Shown here piece by piece: positions 11,201-26,028 of a DNA stretch of 64,000 nt. This DNA is from Dirofilaria immitis. Taxonomy: Eukaryota > Nematoda > Chromadorea > Rhabditida > Onchocercidae. The stretch's first letter is position 1. Each line of letters begins with the position of its first letter. The stretch lies in assembly GCA_024305405.1 (NCBI GenBank), contig JAKNDB010000109.1:6758001-6822000 (forward strand), read 5' to 3'. The notes below the pieces were generated by a model, which saw nothing but the letters and a program-made list of their open reading frames with translations, searched no databases and was not told the DNA's origin. The translations under genes and the position numbers were made by a program.

Positions 11201-14200
11201 AAGCTGTTCTTGTGTAATAATAGAAAGGCATAAGTCGGGTTTAATTCACCAATAGTCGCAAGCAACATACGCAAGTGTGCATGCTAAAAGAGAAACACAT
11301 AATAGGTACATACGTTTCTCTTCTAGTATGTTGCGTTTTCCGTAAAAGTATTCTATTTAGCAACAATCATAATAAAGTTGAAAGCAACAAAGAGATCGCT
11401 TCATCAAAGCTAAATTAAGAGAAGTTCGAACAGAGCTATTAATCAGGATACACACTGATTGAAAAAAATTAAAATAATTTTCCTTCTTTTTCTATTTCTC
11501 AGATATTCAAGATTTTTTCTATGGTTGCTTAGCATTTGGTTATCCTACCGCCATGAGTACATAAAATCCCAAAATACTATCATTCATTTTCTAAACATTT
11601 ATTTAAAAAGAAAAATTTTTCTTGAAAATGGACACTCCATTTTAACGTAATCCAATTAATTGTTTATATTACAAATTAAATAAAACAGAAATGGAAATGG
11701 AAAAAGATAAGAAAATATCTCGAAATTAAAGTTCACATAATGGAAATCAATCTATGACGCTTCAGCAAATTTTCGAAGAACTTGAGAATGCTTAATTCGG
11801 AATGTTGATAAAGCGATGAATGGATGAAAAGAAATTTTATACAGAGAATTTATTTCAAAATATTATAAAGCAAAAATCTACGACTTTTGGAGAACCAGGT
11901 ATTTAATTCTATAGCTTAATGAAAATACAAAGAAAGGAACAAACAATTCTGGGTTATCAGTTCGATCAAGTTTAACAAATCTATGATAATTTCAGGTGTT
12001 TTTTGCAGGTTGATCATGTCTAACTAATTATTACTGATCTTTGTAATTTACTTTCATCAAGAAATCTGAAATATTGCACATGCTGATTTCAAATTGGATC
12101 GCAACAGTTAGTTTCAGTGAATAAAAAACAGTTAAATTCTACATTTTTATCTTTTTTGACGATTTCAGGCTTTTAAAACAATGTTGGATGCTCATGTTGT
12201 GAACAATAAGAAGATAGGCAATATTGATTTCTGTACATTGTGTATTAAAAAATTTTCATTTTTTTCTCGCAATTTTACAAAATTATAACGTATTTGTTGC
12301 TTTAGTAAGATAAAAAAGAAAAATATTTTCTTTCAAATTGGATACCTTTCAAACTGTTTTTTGAGTTAGTATTTGTGTTTCTTGTTTTTGCTTATGTTGG
12401 GGAGCTTTATTTCACTATTCTTATAAAAGCGACTGAAAAATTGTTTACCCTTAATTAAGGGTTAAATTTTACTTCCGGGTTCTCATAAAAACAGGAATTG
12501 TAGTAAATAAATACACTCCTCCGATGTTTTGTAACTTTGATTTGTGCCTTATTTAAAAAAAAAAAAAAGGAAGAAAATGGCTTAACATTATTTTTTTCTT
12601 GTTATTATTATTAAAAAATGTTCTTCGCTTTACTTTTTCGCTTATGAAATAAGCATCAAGGTGGGAAATGCGATATGTGAAAAAAGAATGGAAAAAAAGA
12701 GTGGTTACCGAAATGGAACATTATTTCCCATCCACTGCAGAGACAAAATAGAACGCTTTAACAAAAGTTGTCATTTTGGAGCATTGTTTTCTCTTGAAAC
12801 AAAATTTGCTTCAAAAATGGATTTTGGAAAAGTGAAAAACTACGAATTCGCTAGGTGCTCTTCTTCGTCTTCTTTAACATCCTTTTCTTCTTCTTGCCTT
12901 TCCCTTCATCCTAAGACAGGTTTAATGAGAAGAGATGAGAAAAATAATTGAAAAATATCGCTCGTTAGTGATGCAGAGACTGTCACAAAATCAACAATTT
13001 AACAAAAGAAACCAAAAGAAGCTTTTTACTGAATTACAACAAGATATTTGGGCAAAACTTACTGAAGCAAGTATCAGCAGCCGTAGGCGACAATCGTTTT
13101 AAGGACGCGATCAGTGGTATTGCAGCTTTACCGATGTTTTATTCCTACCCACCTGTAATGGTAAATTTTGGAAAAGCCAGGAAAAGCTATAAATAATGCT
13201 TAGAGAGGGTTCAAGAGAGCTTATGCCCTTAGGCTGACCGGACTAATAAGACCAATGAAAGTCTTTCAACTTCTCTCTCCCTTCGCACTTTCGCCATAGG
13301 TTTCATCCCTTCTCTGAGGGTCCTCAAAGTCTTCAACCCTTCCTTTCCTAAAAGCTTTGCAAGCCTTTCTCATCCTTCAAATCAGAAATAACACCAAGCA
13401 TTGTTATGGCTTATATCAAGAAACCGACCAGTCCTGTTGACATATCATTTTCAAACCTTCTCAAACAAATTCACTTTCAATTACATTCAATATATACACC
13501 CTTTATACTTCTTGTACGCTTGCTTCATCACTTGCTAGTAGATTTTAAATTTATAGAGTTTTTATCCCGCATTTTCATTTTTGATTATATAATAATTAAT
13601 GAAATCCAACTATTTACTCCCTTTCGCTTTTCCAATTACATTTATTCCAGCAAAGGACAGTCTTTCTTCCCGAAATAGTTCTAATTAAATGACTTTCTCT
13701 TATAAGGACCATTTTCATTTCCTATCAATCATGAAAATTTTCCGAAATCATACTTCTATTTCCTAATTTTTGACTTGTTCATTCTTGGCCTGTCGCACTT
13801 CCTTCCATTTTTGTAAAATTCTTTACTAGACAAATAATTCAGAAATTATCGTCATCAAGATTACCCAAACATTTTAATGTTTGCTAGTTTTACGATTTTT
13901 ATGTAAGATTTAGTTGTGAGAAATTTCTAAAATTATCATATCGTTTCATTTAATCCACATTGATTAAGCTATTAGAGTTAGCGCAACTTCCTTTATACAG
14001 GTAAACGTTTACATTGATTTTGTTGGTATAAAAATTTTAGTTGAAACATTTATCCAAAAAATTAATTGAAAAAAAAATAATTCATTGGGACCGTTTTCTT
14101 GATTCAATTTTCCTGTTTATCTGAAATTATTTTTGTTTCTTTCCCCGCGTTCCCTTATTTTCTGAGCAGTAAATATGTCAGTCATTTCAGATTTAATGAA

Positions 14201-17200
14201 ATATATAACTTGAAATTTTCATGGCACCTGATATCGTAACGATATGACACACTATTTAGCAATTAACTTATGTACTCTGGATGCATGAAAGAATCGGATG
14301 TTTGAAAAAGCTATGATTTTGGGCGACTCCATTAAACTTTACTACACATTTTATATGTTATATCTGGGATTGGCAGCGATGGATGTTGATACATATCGCA
14401 AACAGTTTAGTGCAATCTATCTAGCAAAGAAATCTAATTGACTTATAAATGTGCTCAAGATTGCGCTAAAATCCAGTTCCATCCTCATTCTACTATAGCC
14501 TGACACCTATTTCAATAAATGCAGAATATACGATTGATCAAGTGACCATTATGCAGACTGATGCAGAAGTTATCATGGTTAATCTTAAATTGTATTCCAA
14601 ACTCAAAAAGCATATTGCTACAAAATAGCAGGCATACTCTCAATTCTTTTGTTACTTTCAAAAGGATTTCCAATTTTTCATTCGTTTATGGCTTTTGCAC
14701 ATTCTTTTTTTAAATTTCATCTATACTAAATATGTGTATATTTGGTGTCATCCAACATTATGCATTTAAACTACGTAGTGTATGTTATGTAAGATAATAA
14801 TTCATCAGAGATGCTTCTCAGTATGAACTTCAAATTTTATATGAGTACGTAACTAAAATTTATTAAAATTTCTTTTTCTTTTTCTTAGCAATCTAAAGTG
14901 ATCAGAAAATGTAATATATACTAAGACGCCCAATAGTGAAATTTTATGTTATGAGAATTAAGAAATATTGAAATAAAGGAATAAGTAAGCGAAAATGAAT
15001 ATTTCAAATACATTAACTAAGTCGGAAATAAGGTGACCTATCAATTAAGCGAGTGATTAAACTAGTAGTTATTTTACTTGTGAAATGATTAGTTCACTTA
15101 ATTTTTGAATCAAAAATTCGGTTCAAAAACTGATTATCTAAAATATAGAAGAAATGTAAATGAACTGAAATGGAAGTAAAATATCTGGAAAATTTAAAAT
15201 GAATTATTGACACTTTCATTTTATGATGAATCCGTAGAAAATCATACACATACACAGATGCACATATTTTCAGGTTTTTTGGATGATTTGAACAGAATAG
15301 TAATACGGAAGATTGTAGAGGGATGGAAAACTAAAGAGATGAGGAAAGCTATAATAACGCGTAATGATTTATCATAAGATAGCTTAAGACAGATAGAAAG
15401 AACAGAGAAGGAGAAAGGAGCTATGCGAAGAGACGAGTTCCCAGAACCTATGCAGAGGATATTCAAAACCAGATTTTATCTTAGATGATGTAATGCATGC
15501 GTTACTAAATAATGCGCTTCACCTGGATCGAACGACGATGACTGTTTCGATAAGGAAACAATATACGAAAGTTGCATCATACGGTAATAATGGTAATAGT
15601 AATAATCGTCGTAATGAGTAATATGGCAGAGATTTAACCCCTAGGGCTAGAAAGATTCCGCTATTTGCTTTTTATAATAGTGTGAAAAAGCTATCAATAT
15701 GGCTAGCGAGATTGGAGGACGCAAAATTGTGATGAAAACCGGTGACTTCATGTGTTGTATTCTAATCAATTATAACCAGTCTTAACTACATCTTTCCTTG
15801 ACTTTTTCTTCTTAGATATCCCAAACTCCATGATATCCTTAGACATCCATATTTTTTCTCTCTTTTGCCTATCTCTATCTCATTGAAGATAGGTTAAACA
15901 ATAGGATCTTTGATATTGATACCTGTATATATTGAATTAGCGCTCTTCGTTAGGCGTTGCAATTCACAGTCCCTGCCATTTTTTTCCTTTGCTTCTACTA
16001 TCATTTCTCTAAAATCAACTTATCAAAATATAATTCAGATTTTGCAGCTATTTCCCTGGATATCGGAAGTTGTCATTTAGGATGAATTTTCTGCAAACTT
16101 CACGAACATTGCAAAATGTTTCGCCGAAAGGTTTAAGAGTAAGTTTCACTTATTTACAGAAACAAAATAATTGTTGTTTCTTCTTTCATCCTCTCATACA
16201 TTTCTTTCGCGCTGCATTCTTTCCTTTTTTCCTTTTCGGGAAATTCAGATTTATTCCTTCAACTCACTAGTTAGAGTAGATGTACAAATAATTTGACATG
16301 AGCAGGATATTGTTTTCCACAAGGCATTCACTATAGCATTGTTCCGCTTGAAAAAAACTTCCAGATTCAGTTCTGTTATTCATCATCTTCATTTTCCTAT
16401 TCATTCCATTACTTCGATTTCATCATTCAAATCAAACAAAGCTAATTTCCGTAGCATGATCATTTCGGTTTCGTTCTGTTTGTGTTTGACACGGTCTTAC
16501 CTTCCAAATTTGCATGTAAGTTTCTAACTGATAATAAGAAAATTAGATGTCTATCAACCTTCCAAAAAAATAGGAGTTTTAATTTTTTACAAAATTAGGC
16601 AAGATCCTGAGTATATTTACGCTGCTTAACAAGCAGAAAAACGAAAGGGATACCGTAGTAACCCAAGTTGACATGGCTGATTTAATGTCTATATGACGAT
16701 GAAATCTTTTATGAGAAATTGTAGCTGAAATTTATTTTTCTCCCTGACATTAGATTAGCTTTTATTTCCTTAATTTTCACAAAATTTAGTTGAATTCATC
16801 GATGTCAATGTGACTGAGCATTACCAATATTTATTGATACAAATGTTCTTAATATTTAAGCTATTTCTGTTAAATAATGAACTTTATCACTCATGTTCAT
16901 CATTATCATCGCCATTTTATGCAAGTAGTAATGCCTAACAAACGCAAGATTTGTTAATAGAATCAATTAACCTGGCCCAGGATATTTATAAGAAAGAATA
17001 ATAATTCAGTGTAATCCGTGGAAAAGCTTCCTTTGAAAAAATCTTAATAAAAGTGAAAATCCAAATATGAGCTCAAGATAAAACAAGAATTATTTGCCGA
17101 ACTAGCTTTCTAATTACAAGCATGCAGCAACTGTAGTGTTCATCTTTTTAATTCGCATGAATATTGTGATCATAAGATTAAATCGGTAAAAATGAGTAGA

Positions 17201-19677
17201 ATAAACAGAATGTTGTTCTTCCTCAGATCGTCGATCCCAAATAGTTTTCATTTATTACCTCTTTAATTAATGATTACTCTATAGTTCATTTAAAATAGTT
17301 GTTGTCCCTCGTTGATCTTGTAATCTAAAATTAAAATGAAATCTAACCACTTTTTTCTTATTTTTCAATTGCATTATTTAAAGTAATTGATCGTCCATGT
17401 AATTAACTTCTTGCTTTGATAGATTAGTTTTCTGTTCGACTAACTTAAAATCTTCGATGCCACTCGATAAATAATAAAAATTAAATTGTTTGCTTATAAA
17501 TCACATTGAGCAACTGAATTTTTTTTTCATCAGGTCAGTATTATTACTCTTTCTATAAAAGTTTTCAGATCTATTAGTACCATATTTCAACGCATTGCAA
17601 AAACAGGAATCTGAGTGAAATTTTGAACGACGTTTACATAATTTATAATTAAAACAGAGATTGATTGTTCCGAAATGATTCATTTGTTTTGAAAAACAAT
17701 TCTATCAGTGGCAGGAAGCTTTTTTCAAAAAAAAATGATCGGTTTTTTATCTACTATATGATCTATTTTGTAACCCTTTTATCAATTCTTAGGATTCATG
17801 TTTTGTGGTTGAACCTAATTTTGAAATCCAAATTTTGATAAATATCAATCAATCTGGAAATGTCAGGTACAGATATTTGATCCAAACTTGAAAATGCGAC
17901 GAATCTCCAACAACTTAAAGTTTTTCATGACGCTGACTGATTATTTATTTCATAGATAGTAGTTTGGACGACGACGTAGTTTTTTATGTAACAGAAAAAG
18001 TGGAAACTTGAGTGGAATAAAAAGGAATAAGGATGAAATGAAACAAAACAAGAACTGAACAAGAATAAAGTAGATGATAAATTTAAATAATATATTTCTG
18101 TTTATTCAGAAAACAAAGAAAAGTGTACTCGTAACTATGAGTCCACCTTTGTTCTATTGATGTTATATACATTTCACGGAGAGTGGTGGTTCTATTTTCT
18201 GACTGGTATACCAGGGATTCAAATGAATATTGATGAGAAGTGGGCACGAGGTACGGGTTTAAAAAGTAGTGAAAATGAGATTGAGCAGGATATAAATGGT
18301 TCTACCTGACATTTCATCAATGGGAAAAATTTTTTTTTAGCCAGAAAAGATATAGTGATGACAAAACGGTCAGCTAATTTCTAATTTGTGTGGGCAAACA
18401 AGTTTTCCAGGTAGTTTTTCCTCCGAAGTACAATCTATGTTATTGTCATTCCATCTTTCCATCCACTCATTTGTTTTTACATTTTTCGTTTCTCATAAGA
18501 AAAACCAACTTCCACTCTCTAAATCACCGTTTGAATTATTACAGTTCCATTATTGCTCATTAAATTTGAAATACAAGATTACTTGGATTCACAATATCGT
18601 TTAGCACTGTATAGCCAAAAATTCCCAAACAAGTATTAGAACATCCCAAGTGGCCAGAAATTACAAAGTGATACTGTTTCGTTTGTTGAAGACAAATTAT
18701 GGCAGAGATAGCTTTTCCTAAATGACATTTTCTTCGCAAAAAAATTTCTGCTTCAAGTAATTTCGAGAATCTAATGCCGTCTTTGATATTTCTTGTATTA
18801 TCGTCCTTTTTTTCCGATTCTTCTCAATCTTCCCCTAGATTCCTTGTCATATAATTGTTATTGCTTTATTGCTTCGTGCTGTATGGCACTCATTTTAAAT
18901 TACATGCTACCTTTTTTAACTGCTGTTTTCGGAAATTTTTTTAATACTGGAATTTGTATACTATTTTGATTCAAATTAACATATGAAACGTTCATCTGTG
19001 ACACAGAATGTTTTGATCATTTGATTACTGTTGCAAAAATCTGCTGAATTGATAGATTAGATTTGTAAAGATTGTCGTGTTTAGTGGAAGAGTGAAGAAT
19101 TTTCGTCTTTATTTGAATTTGATAGCAACGAAGTTTCTCCTTAATTGAACTGAATCGTTGATTTAAGTTATCACTATTTATTGTAGTGATGATGAGTTGC
19201 CAGATGACTGTTGGTTGCGTAAAGGAATAAACGGTTTATTTTATTAAAACCTATAGAGACGATATAGACAATTCGATGAGTATAATATGATATGACAATA
19301 CAATTAGGATAAAGTCAAAATTAAAATACCGTTGTAGAAACTGCTCACGACGTAGCTGAAGGTATCGAAAAGCCTCTCCAACTATTAAAGAGCATTTTAT
19401 AATGAAAATGTCAGACATGGGAGTGATTAGCCGATGATGTAACAGTGAATAAAAAAAATTTGCCGATTTTTGCTGACCGTGTAATCACTGCTTGCAACAT
19501 ACTTGCTAACCGTGAAAAGCTCTTTTTGGTATCGATGGTCTTTGGTCTTTTGCAGTGAGTGATATAGTTTATCACACATTGTTTATATGAGGAGTTTAGT
19601 TAAACATACACAAGCTTCGTTCGTTACATTTCAGGCAATTAGCACAGATTACAAGATTTTAGATATTGCATATAAGT
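11201..19677. other. Long gene-free AT-rich stretch
   Basis: I find no exon chain with matching phases here. Open frames are short and have no recognisable motif (for example 12661-12951 and 13406-13678 on the plus strand). The interval contains poly-A and poly-T runs, a pyrimidine-rich part around 13260-13380 and simple ATA/GTA-type runs near 15580-15610. A long intron or 5' flank of a distant gene cannot be excluded. Confidence 0.35.
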
Positions 19678-19720
19678 CTTATCGTAGGGAACAAAAAGGA
19701 GAATTAAAATAGATGACTCC

Positions 19721-19797
19721 TTACATTAAACATCGTAACATTCGTTTATGTTAGATAATGGGTCATGCAAATGTAAAATATTTCGGCTATTCTGACA
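19721..19797 (+). repeat. Dispersed repeat, copy B
   Basis: This is the same-orientation partner of 8677-8754. The two copies differ by scattered substitutions and one single-base gap, which points to an old insertion or duplication rather than a recent event. Confidence 0.7.
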
Positions 19798-21060
19798 ATT
19801 ATATTAATCAATAACAGTTCAATTTTAAGGAATGATAAGTTATCAGCATTCTTTAACTGCAGCACATCGCTCATAAATAAGGTCTACTCTCGTTGAACAA
19901 TTAATTTTACAGTGCCGCTTTCTCTGCTTTGTTTTTAAAAAATTTAAAATTGGCTTTACCATCAAAACTTGAAATTTCTATGTGCCCTTTTTGTCATGAT
20001 TTGTAACAATAATATAATAGAGGTAAGATACGAGTTTGCATATTACAATGGGGGATGTTATTTGCGCATTTACACTATCAGTACTTATTTGTCAGTACTG
20101 AAACAGTAAAATACGGTAGCGAGCAGATACGAGAAAGAGAAAGAATACGACGAACAGCTAAGGAGTTGCATTGTAGAGAGATGGGTGGTTAAGGTCAGGG
20201 GCAACTGTAGTATAATATGGATGCTTGATGATCCCGTGCTGTTGATTTTATTAATAGTTTCTTATTACAAAGGTTACGGAATTAAAAAGGAAACGACGGG
20301 AAAAGTTACTAGCCATTTTGATTGACGATCCATGAAATACAATGGTGCAGAAGGGGAGGGGATTGAAGAGGTTGAATTGTTGTGGCGATCGCTACAATGA
20401 GTAGGACGGTGGGATAGGGGTAAGAGGAAAGATATGATTGATACTGAGTGATAGTGGACATGGGTCAAGGTCCTCACTTCTTAGCGCACTTCTTACCAAT
20501 CGTTTCCCAAAACTCTAATTTATTACTTTTATCCGCTGTTATTTGCTCTGTTGTTGTTTAGTCATCGAATTAATTTACCTGCACCTGTCTTTTCTCCTCG
20601 AATCCTCCGTACTCATGGCCTGCCCATCTTCTGCCTACATCAAAACAATTCGTTAATGTAACATTCACTTTATGCCAGATTTCTATCTTACCGGTCTTAA
20701 GCAATTCGAATAACCGTCAACTCTAAGAAGTGAAGCTATTGAAGCTATAGAGATGCTGAGACTTTTGGATTCTTTCCTTGTTGTACCAAAAAAATAGTTA
20801 TGAGATAGGTCAGTGAAAAGAAATATCGATATCTCTATTGTACAAACAGCACTTCATCCCTTTGAGTTTTTCAAACTGATGGATAACTCAATAAAAGAAC
20901 GGTAGTTCTATGTTGGTTGTAGAGAACTTTTTTTAGTGTTGCTACAGCTAATTTAATTATTTGGAAATTAGATTAATTAAAGGATACACTTTTTTGAGGC
21001 ATTAGAATGATTTGAGAAAATTATCCCTATTAATCCGAATCAATAATAAAGACTAATTCC

Positions 21061-21091
21061 AGAAATATTTATTTGAAAAATAAATATTTCT
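21061..21091. repeat. Hairpin, 14-bp arms
   Basis: The arms AGAAATATTTATTT (21061-21074) and AAATAAATATTTCT (21078-21091) are exact reverse complements around a 3-base GAA spacer. It lies in gene-free DNA, with no evidence that it is transcribed. Confidence 0.8.
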
Positions 21092-21954
21092 GCCATATTC
21101 TGCCATACGATATTTCAAAATATCTTTGAAGGTATCTCTTATCTGGAAAGGTTCAAAACTTTTAACAGATTTGCTCGGAAAGATTCCAATAGTGGGTTGC
21201 ATTCTTTGAAATCCAATGGATAAAAAGTTTCGTTAATTTAATTTCCTACGATCTGCTTCGCTAATGCAAAGGATAATAATACTGTGGAAAGAGAATCATG
21301 GTTTTTACAGGAAAAGGACAATCAGAGCAGATTTCATGGCTGGTGCAAAGAAGGAGAGGATTCAAAAACTGGAATCTTGTGAAGTATTCCCGGACTGAAG
21401 TAGATATATCTGCTTTGTCTGCTTTGTTGCAAATAAGCTATGAATGAAATCGAGTAACCGAAAGGCCATCAAACGGTTGAATGCTGCCACTACTGCTGTA
21501 TCCTCACTCAAGCAGACATACGTATCCATTCCTTGAAGCATCCGGAGCGCTTATGGATAGGAGTTGAAAGGCGTTTAAAGGAGCATATTATGTGCCCAGA
21601 TGAGGAAACGAATATGAATTGTGTGATGCGTGCGTGTATATATCTATGTGTGTTCTTATATTCTTATAAATATATATAACCTTTCTGTGCAATAAGGGAG
21701 AAGCACTAGTTGACACCCTCGGGGCTTGGAAACGACTACTGAATCAGATCCATGAAGAGTGACGAAGACAGGACAAACTAGCAATGAGTATGGGCCATCT
21801 GAAAATGTCTCCTCACCAGTCTTGCATAACTTAGAGATAAATCTCTATTCCCGCCATTCTGAGTAGCCAATGGTTAACTCGAAGTGGTACAGAAGACCCT
21901 TCCTGTCAAACTCCACAGTTTTGCTTTTCCATTTTTTTTTAATCACACGCTTCA

Positions 21955-22260
21955 ATCGTTCTTACTTTTTCAAGAAATGTCCCCTCTCCTCGCTCCCTTT
22001 CCTTCCTTCCCCTCCCCTCCCTTTCCCCCTCTTCCCCTCATTTCGCCTTTTGTTTGCTATTTTGTATGTCCCTAATCATTGATTAAATACTCTACCCCGG
22101 CCGTTTCTTCTTTGTTCAGCAAAAATCTGCACTTCAATCAGAACCATTTGCATCTACTTTGCTTTGCTTTATTTTTGTTCCCTCAAAGCAACACTCCTTC
22201 TCTTTTCCTGTCCTCAAATATTCTTTTTTTTTAATTTTTCACTATTACTATACTCTCACC
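21955..22260. other. Pyrimidine-rich tract
   Basis: The plus strand is strongly C/T-rich (many CCCTCC, TTCC and CTTT strings), densest at 21985-22040. Two overlapping frames of 63 and 70 codons cross it, but their Pro/Phe/Leu/Ser composition simply follows the tract. No gene is called. Confidence 0.6.
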
Positions 22261-23583
22261 CGTGTTCACTCCATCTGTTTTCTTATTCTCTGCGTCTCAG
22301 CAAATCTCGGGATATGAAGTTCTAGAATAACATGCTGCGACGGGAGTTTCGGGATTAGTCAGCATGATATTAAAGAAGGACAAGGTGGTGCTGCCTATTA
22401 TGCATGCGTATCCATATCTGAGCGGATGAGCTCGAAATAAATCGCCAGCACTTGTTTTCTAAAATTGCTTATAACCCACCATTGCATTAACCCACCGTTT
22501 TTCTAAATATTTTGAGATTCAAAATGTGGAAAACATGAAGAACTATCATGACTTTCATATAAAAATGGGAAAGGAAAGTAAAGTGAACGACCGCGATTCT
22601 ACAAATGTTTAAGAGAAAATCAGTTGTGCAGTATATGTACATTTACATATTTTTAACTTATACGCTTACTAACTGATAATGAAGCTTCCGATTTTATCCA
22701 AAGAAACAAGAATATGAGATTCTAGTTCTATTAGGTGATCCAGAACTTGAAAGTAATCATCGACTTAGTTGCAATCAATTTTCCTTTGATTTGAAAAAAC
22801 TTGAAAATTTTTTCCTCAGCAAATAGTCCGAATCTTGAAGACTTCCGAAAATAATTTGTCTTTGATTTGCGGTTTAAGGGAAGTTGTGCTCACTTTTTTA
22901 GTTTCTGTGATCTCTCATCTCAAGTACATATGAGGGCATTATTTTTACTAAGAAGTTTAGAACTTATAGCTTGGAAAGTGGTCAGCCATACACGTGATTC
23001 ATTGTGAAAAGTGAAGTTGAAAATTTCCTGCAAAATCATATGTCTTTTCGGTTTCTCTACCACCTTTTAGCTAACGCATGATTGCTTCTTCTTCCTCTTA
23101 GCTTTCATTCAGGTTTTTTGTTCTTAAGTAAGCTGTTGGCATCATTGATCATATTAATGGTGGCATTGGGACAGTAATCTTTCAGGGAAGTTGGTAATTG
23201 GTTTTTAGTTCAAATTTTTCGAGAAAGATGGATAAACTTTTTATATTGCTGTCTATTCGCAAATGATCATAAATATAATGACTTCTTCCATAATAACTCG
23301 ATTCTGAATAAGTAAGTTCATCCAAGTAAATGAAGAACCTTAGATTTTTATGACTCCAGTTGTGCTTTGGATAGTTTTCCGTGTTTCACCAACTTTTTGG
23401 AACCAAATCTTCAGGATTCAGTTACCTGTTTTAGGAATATCCATAATTATCCGAATATAAGCATAATTTTTGGGAAAGATTGTACAAATAAATGAAACAA
23501 AAAGACCAGGAAACCAGAAAAACATGATATTTCTGCTGAAATCGCAATTTTCTTAAGTGATTGTAGGGTCAAATTTATTTTTC

Positions 23584-23623
23584 AAAAATTCATACCTTAA
23601 TTTGAATTAAGGTATGAATTTTT
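23584..23623. repeat. 40-base near-perfect palindrome
   Basis: The left arm AAAAATTCATACCTTAA and the right arm TTAAGGTATGAATTTTT are exact reverse complements around TTTGAA, of which the outer bases can also pair. A TA microsatellite begins 25 bases to the right. The pair of structures could form a cruciform or be a target-site scar. Confidence 0.85.
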
Positions 23624-23646
23624 ACTAATTTGCCTCGTGCATAAGC

Positions 23647-23648
<2 letters not shown>

Positions 23649-23686
<38 letters not shown>
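23649..23686. repeat. (TA)n microsatellite
   Basis: This is an uninterrupted TA dinucleotide run of 38 bases, flanked on the right by CTTTACTTTACTTATATATTTATTTATT. Confidence 0.95.
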
Positions 23687-23687
<1 letters not shown>

Positions 23688-25992
23688 TTTACTTTACTTA
23701 TATATTTATTTATTTATAATTATCCATTTATGAGTTTATTCACTATTTCTTTAAATAATTTTATTGAACTATATATGAAAGAAGAGTTTTATGCATAATG
23801 ATTTTCTGCAGTGATGATTATACTATTGTTTCGTCTAATCGTTAGTATCGTTTGATCCAACATACTCCGCAAATTTCTATAGTTCCTTTTCTGTAACTTT
23901 CCTTTTTATTCATCTCTAAGTTATTGTTACATACACTTTGCGTCGCACCCAACTTTCTTATTTTTTTCTGTTTAAATTCATTTTTTTTCTCAGTGAAATG
24001 AAAATATTCATGAACATCAATTATCGATTTAGTCCACAGATGAAAAATACTGTTATCATTAATTCCCGAGTTCTTCATGAACATTGCCAATAGGGTTGCC
24101 ACTGTCAATCAATATAATAACGGAGTCGTCCAAACTCTAACACATGAAAACGTTCTGCTTATCACTTATGTTCTTGATATATTGCTGCGTGAACAAGTGA
24201 GATCAGTCGAAAATTTTCATTGTTTTCAAACGCATATTCGTCGTATTCAAATTATATTTTAGGTCCTAAAATTCTTACAAAGCCTTAAGCTGTAAAATTA
24301 TTGCTGACAATTTTTGCCTTCCTGATGATATACGGCAATATAATGCAGCAATATATGAAAGAAAAAGGATAGTAGTTGAGGGTATAAATACATAAGAAGT
24401 AGCACCGTTGTTGCAACAAACAGGATTCATCTCACGAAAAATACCTGTTTAGTTGTCCTCCAACAAAAGCAATTGTTTCCTAACATACCGCGGAATTTCT
24501 GTTTTTCCAATTCCATTTATCTTGTTTGTTTTTAGTTCGTTTTTATGCCGTGAACAACGCTTTACACTGTGTTTTCGTCTAAGGAAGTTTTTTTTTTTAG
24601 ACGTTTTAAAGGGAGAAATGAATAGGGAAGACATTTTATAAAATTATCGAGCTATAGATACAGTGACTCCCTGTGTTAATTTCTTATAAAGAGTATATTT
24701 GGTCCCATTCAGTTAAGCTTGGTTGTGGTTCATTTAAAACATTTGTGTACCAAGTTCACATTGATTATATAAAACTGGTAATTCATATATATGGTTCATT
24801 CAGGAGCAGGTATTTACATTAGATAAAGGGACATTACAAAGATGTGGCATAATATAATTATAATCTCGTATAATCTCACTACGACAAAGTATAATGTTTG
24901 GTTGTAACCCGCAAAAATCTAACTCTCGAACTGAGCGCTGCAGTTAGGAACGATACTAAGGTTAGGTGAATAAGAATATCTCTTTGTTTCCCGAACTTCT
25001 AGTTGATTTCGTATGGCTTCTAAAAACGGTTTTGGATTTTTTTTTGTATTTAAAAAATAAATTCTACATTAGCTTCGAACATTGAACTTTTCAAAATCCT
25101 ATTTAAATTTTATGTTTTTATGAGTCTGCTATAAGGACGATTACGATTGCTAAGATTGCTCTCGGATTCCTTATCTTTTAGCGATCTTTCATTTGATATG
25201 GCATCAATTTCAGATTTAAAATTTTTGATATTCCTTTTGTCTAAGCCAAATATTGCGGTACAGCAAATGATTTCAAAAATTCATTGTTTAAATCAAGCAT
25301 AGTTAACTAATTGTCCATGACATGTTTATTATTTTCAATTAATGATGAAAAGGTCTCTTCTTCCTATTGCTCTCCTTATCATATCCTCTTCGAAATAAGC
25401 ATAGTAATCTCTACCTAAAAATTCTTTTTTGAGCCGTCATTGTTCTGATTTTTTTTTATTTTTGAATTGTTCATTAATACACTAGTTGGCAGGGTTCTCG
25501 ACTTAGCGGTAATGCGATATAAGTGAACAAAGCGGTCCACAGTTATATTGAAGTGATCAGTGCCCTGTTCTATAGCGATAATAAGTGATGTTCATCCACT
25601 CCAGTTCAACGGCTCAGAATTCGCGAGTCAGTTTCCAATCAGCGATTATTAATTTCTTCATAAATTTTAAATCAAGGATGAATAATATGGATGAAGGAAT
25701 TCTGGATTTTTTGATGTTAAGTTAGGCTTTATGAAGAATTTCAGATTTGTTTCCTAATTTCAAACCTAAAAGCACTGAGCGCGAAAAAGCTAAAAGGGAA
25801 GATAGAAACGGCTTCTATAGGAAGGAGAGTGTTGGATAGTGGAATGAGTTCAACTCATCCATAACATATTGTTCGAGACAACGAGACTCTATTTTAGTCT
25901 CTTGTTAAGCCTAACAATTAGCATAATTGTTAATGGTTTGTATATGTTTGGACATATATGCGTCTTTATTAATCTATTCATGTGTTAATTTA

Positions 25993-26000
<8 letters not shown>

Positions 26001-26028
<28 letters not shown>

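Noticed and set aside
12661..12951. 96-codon plus-strand frame with Cys- and Ser-rich segments
   Set aside because: No family motif, signal peptide or matching splice partners; the Ser-rich end follows a CTT/TCT-rich stretch.
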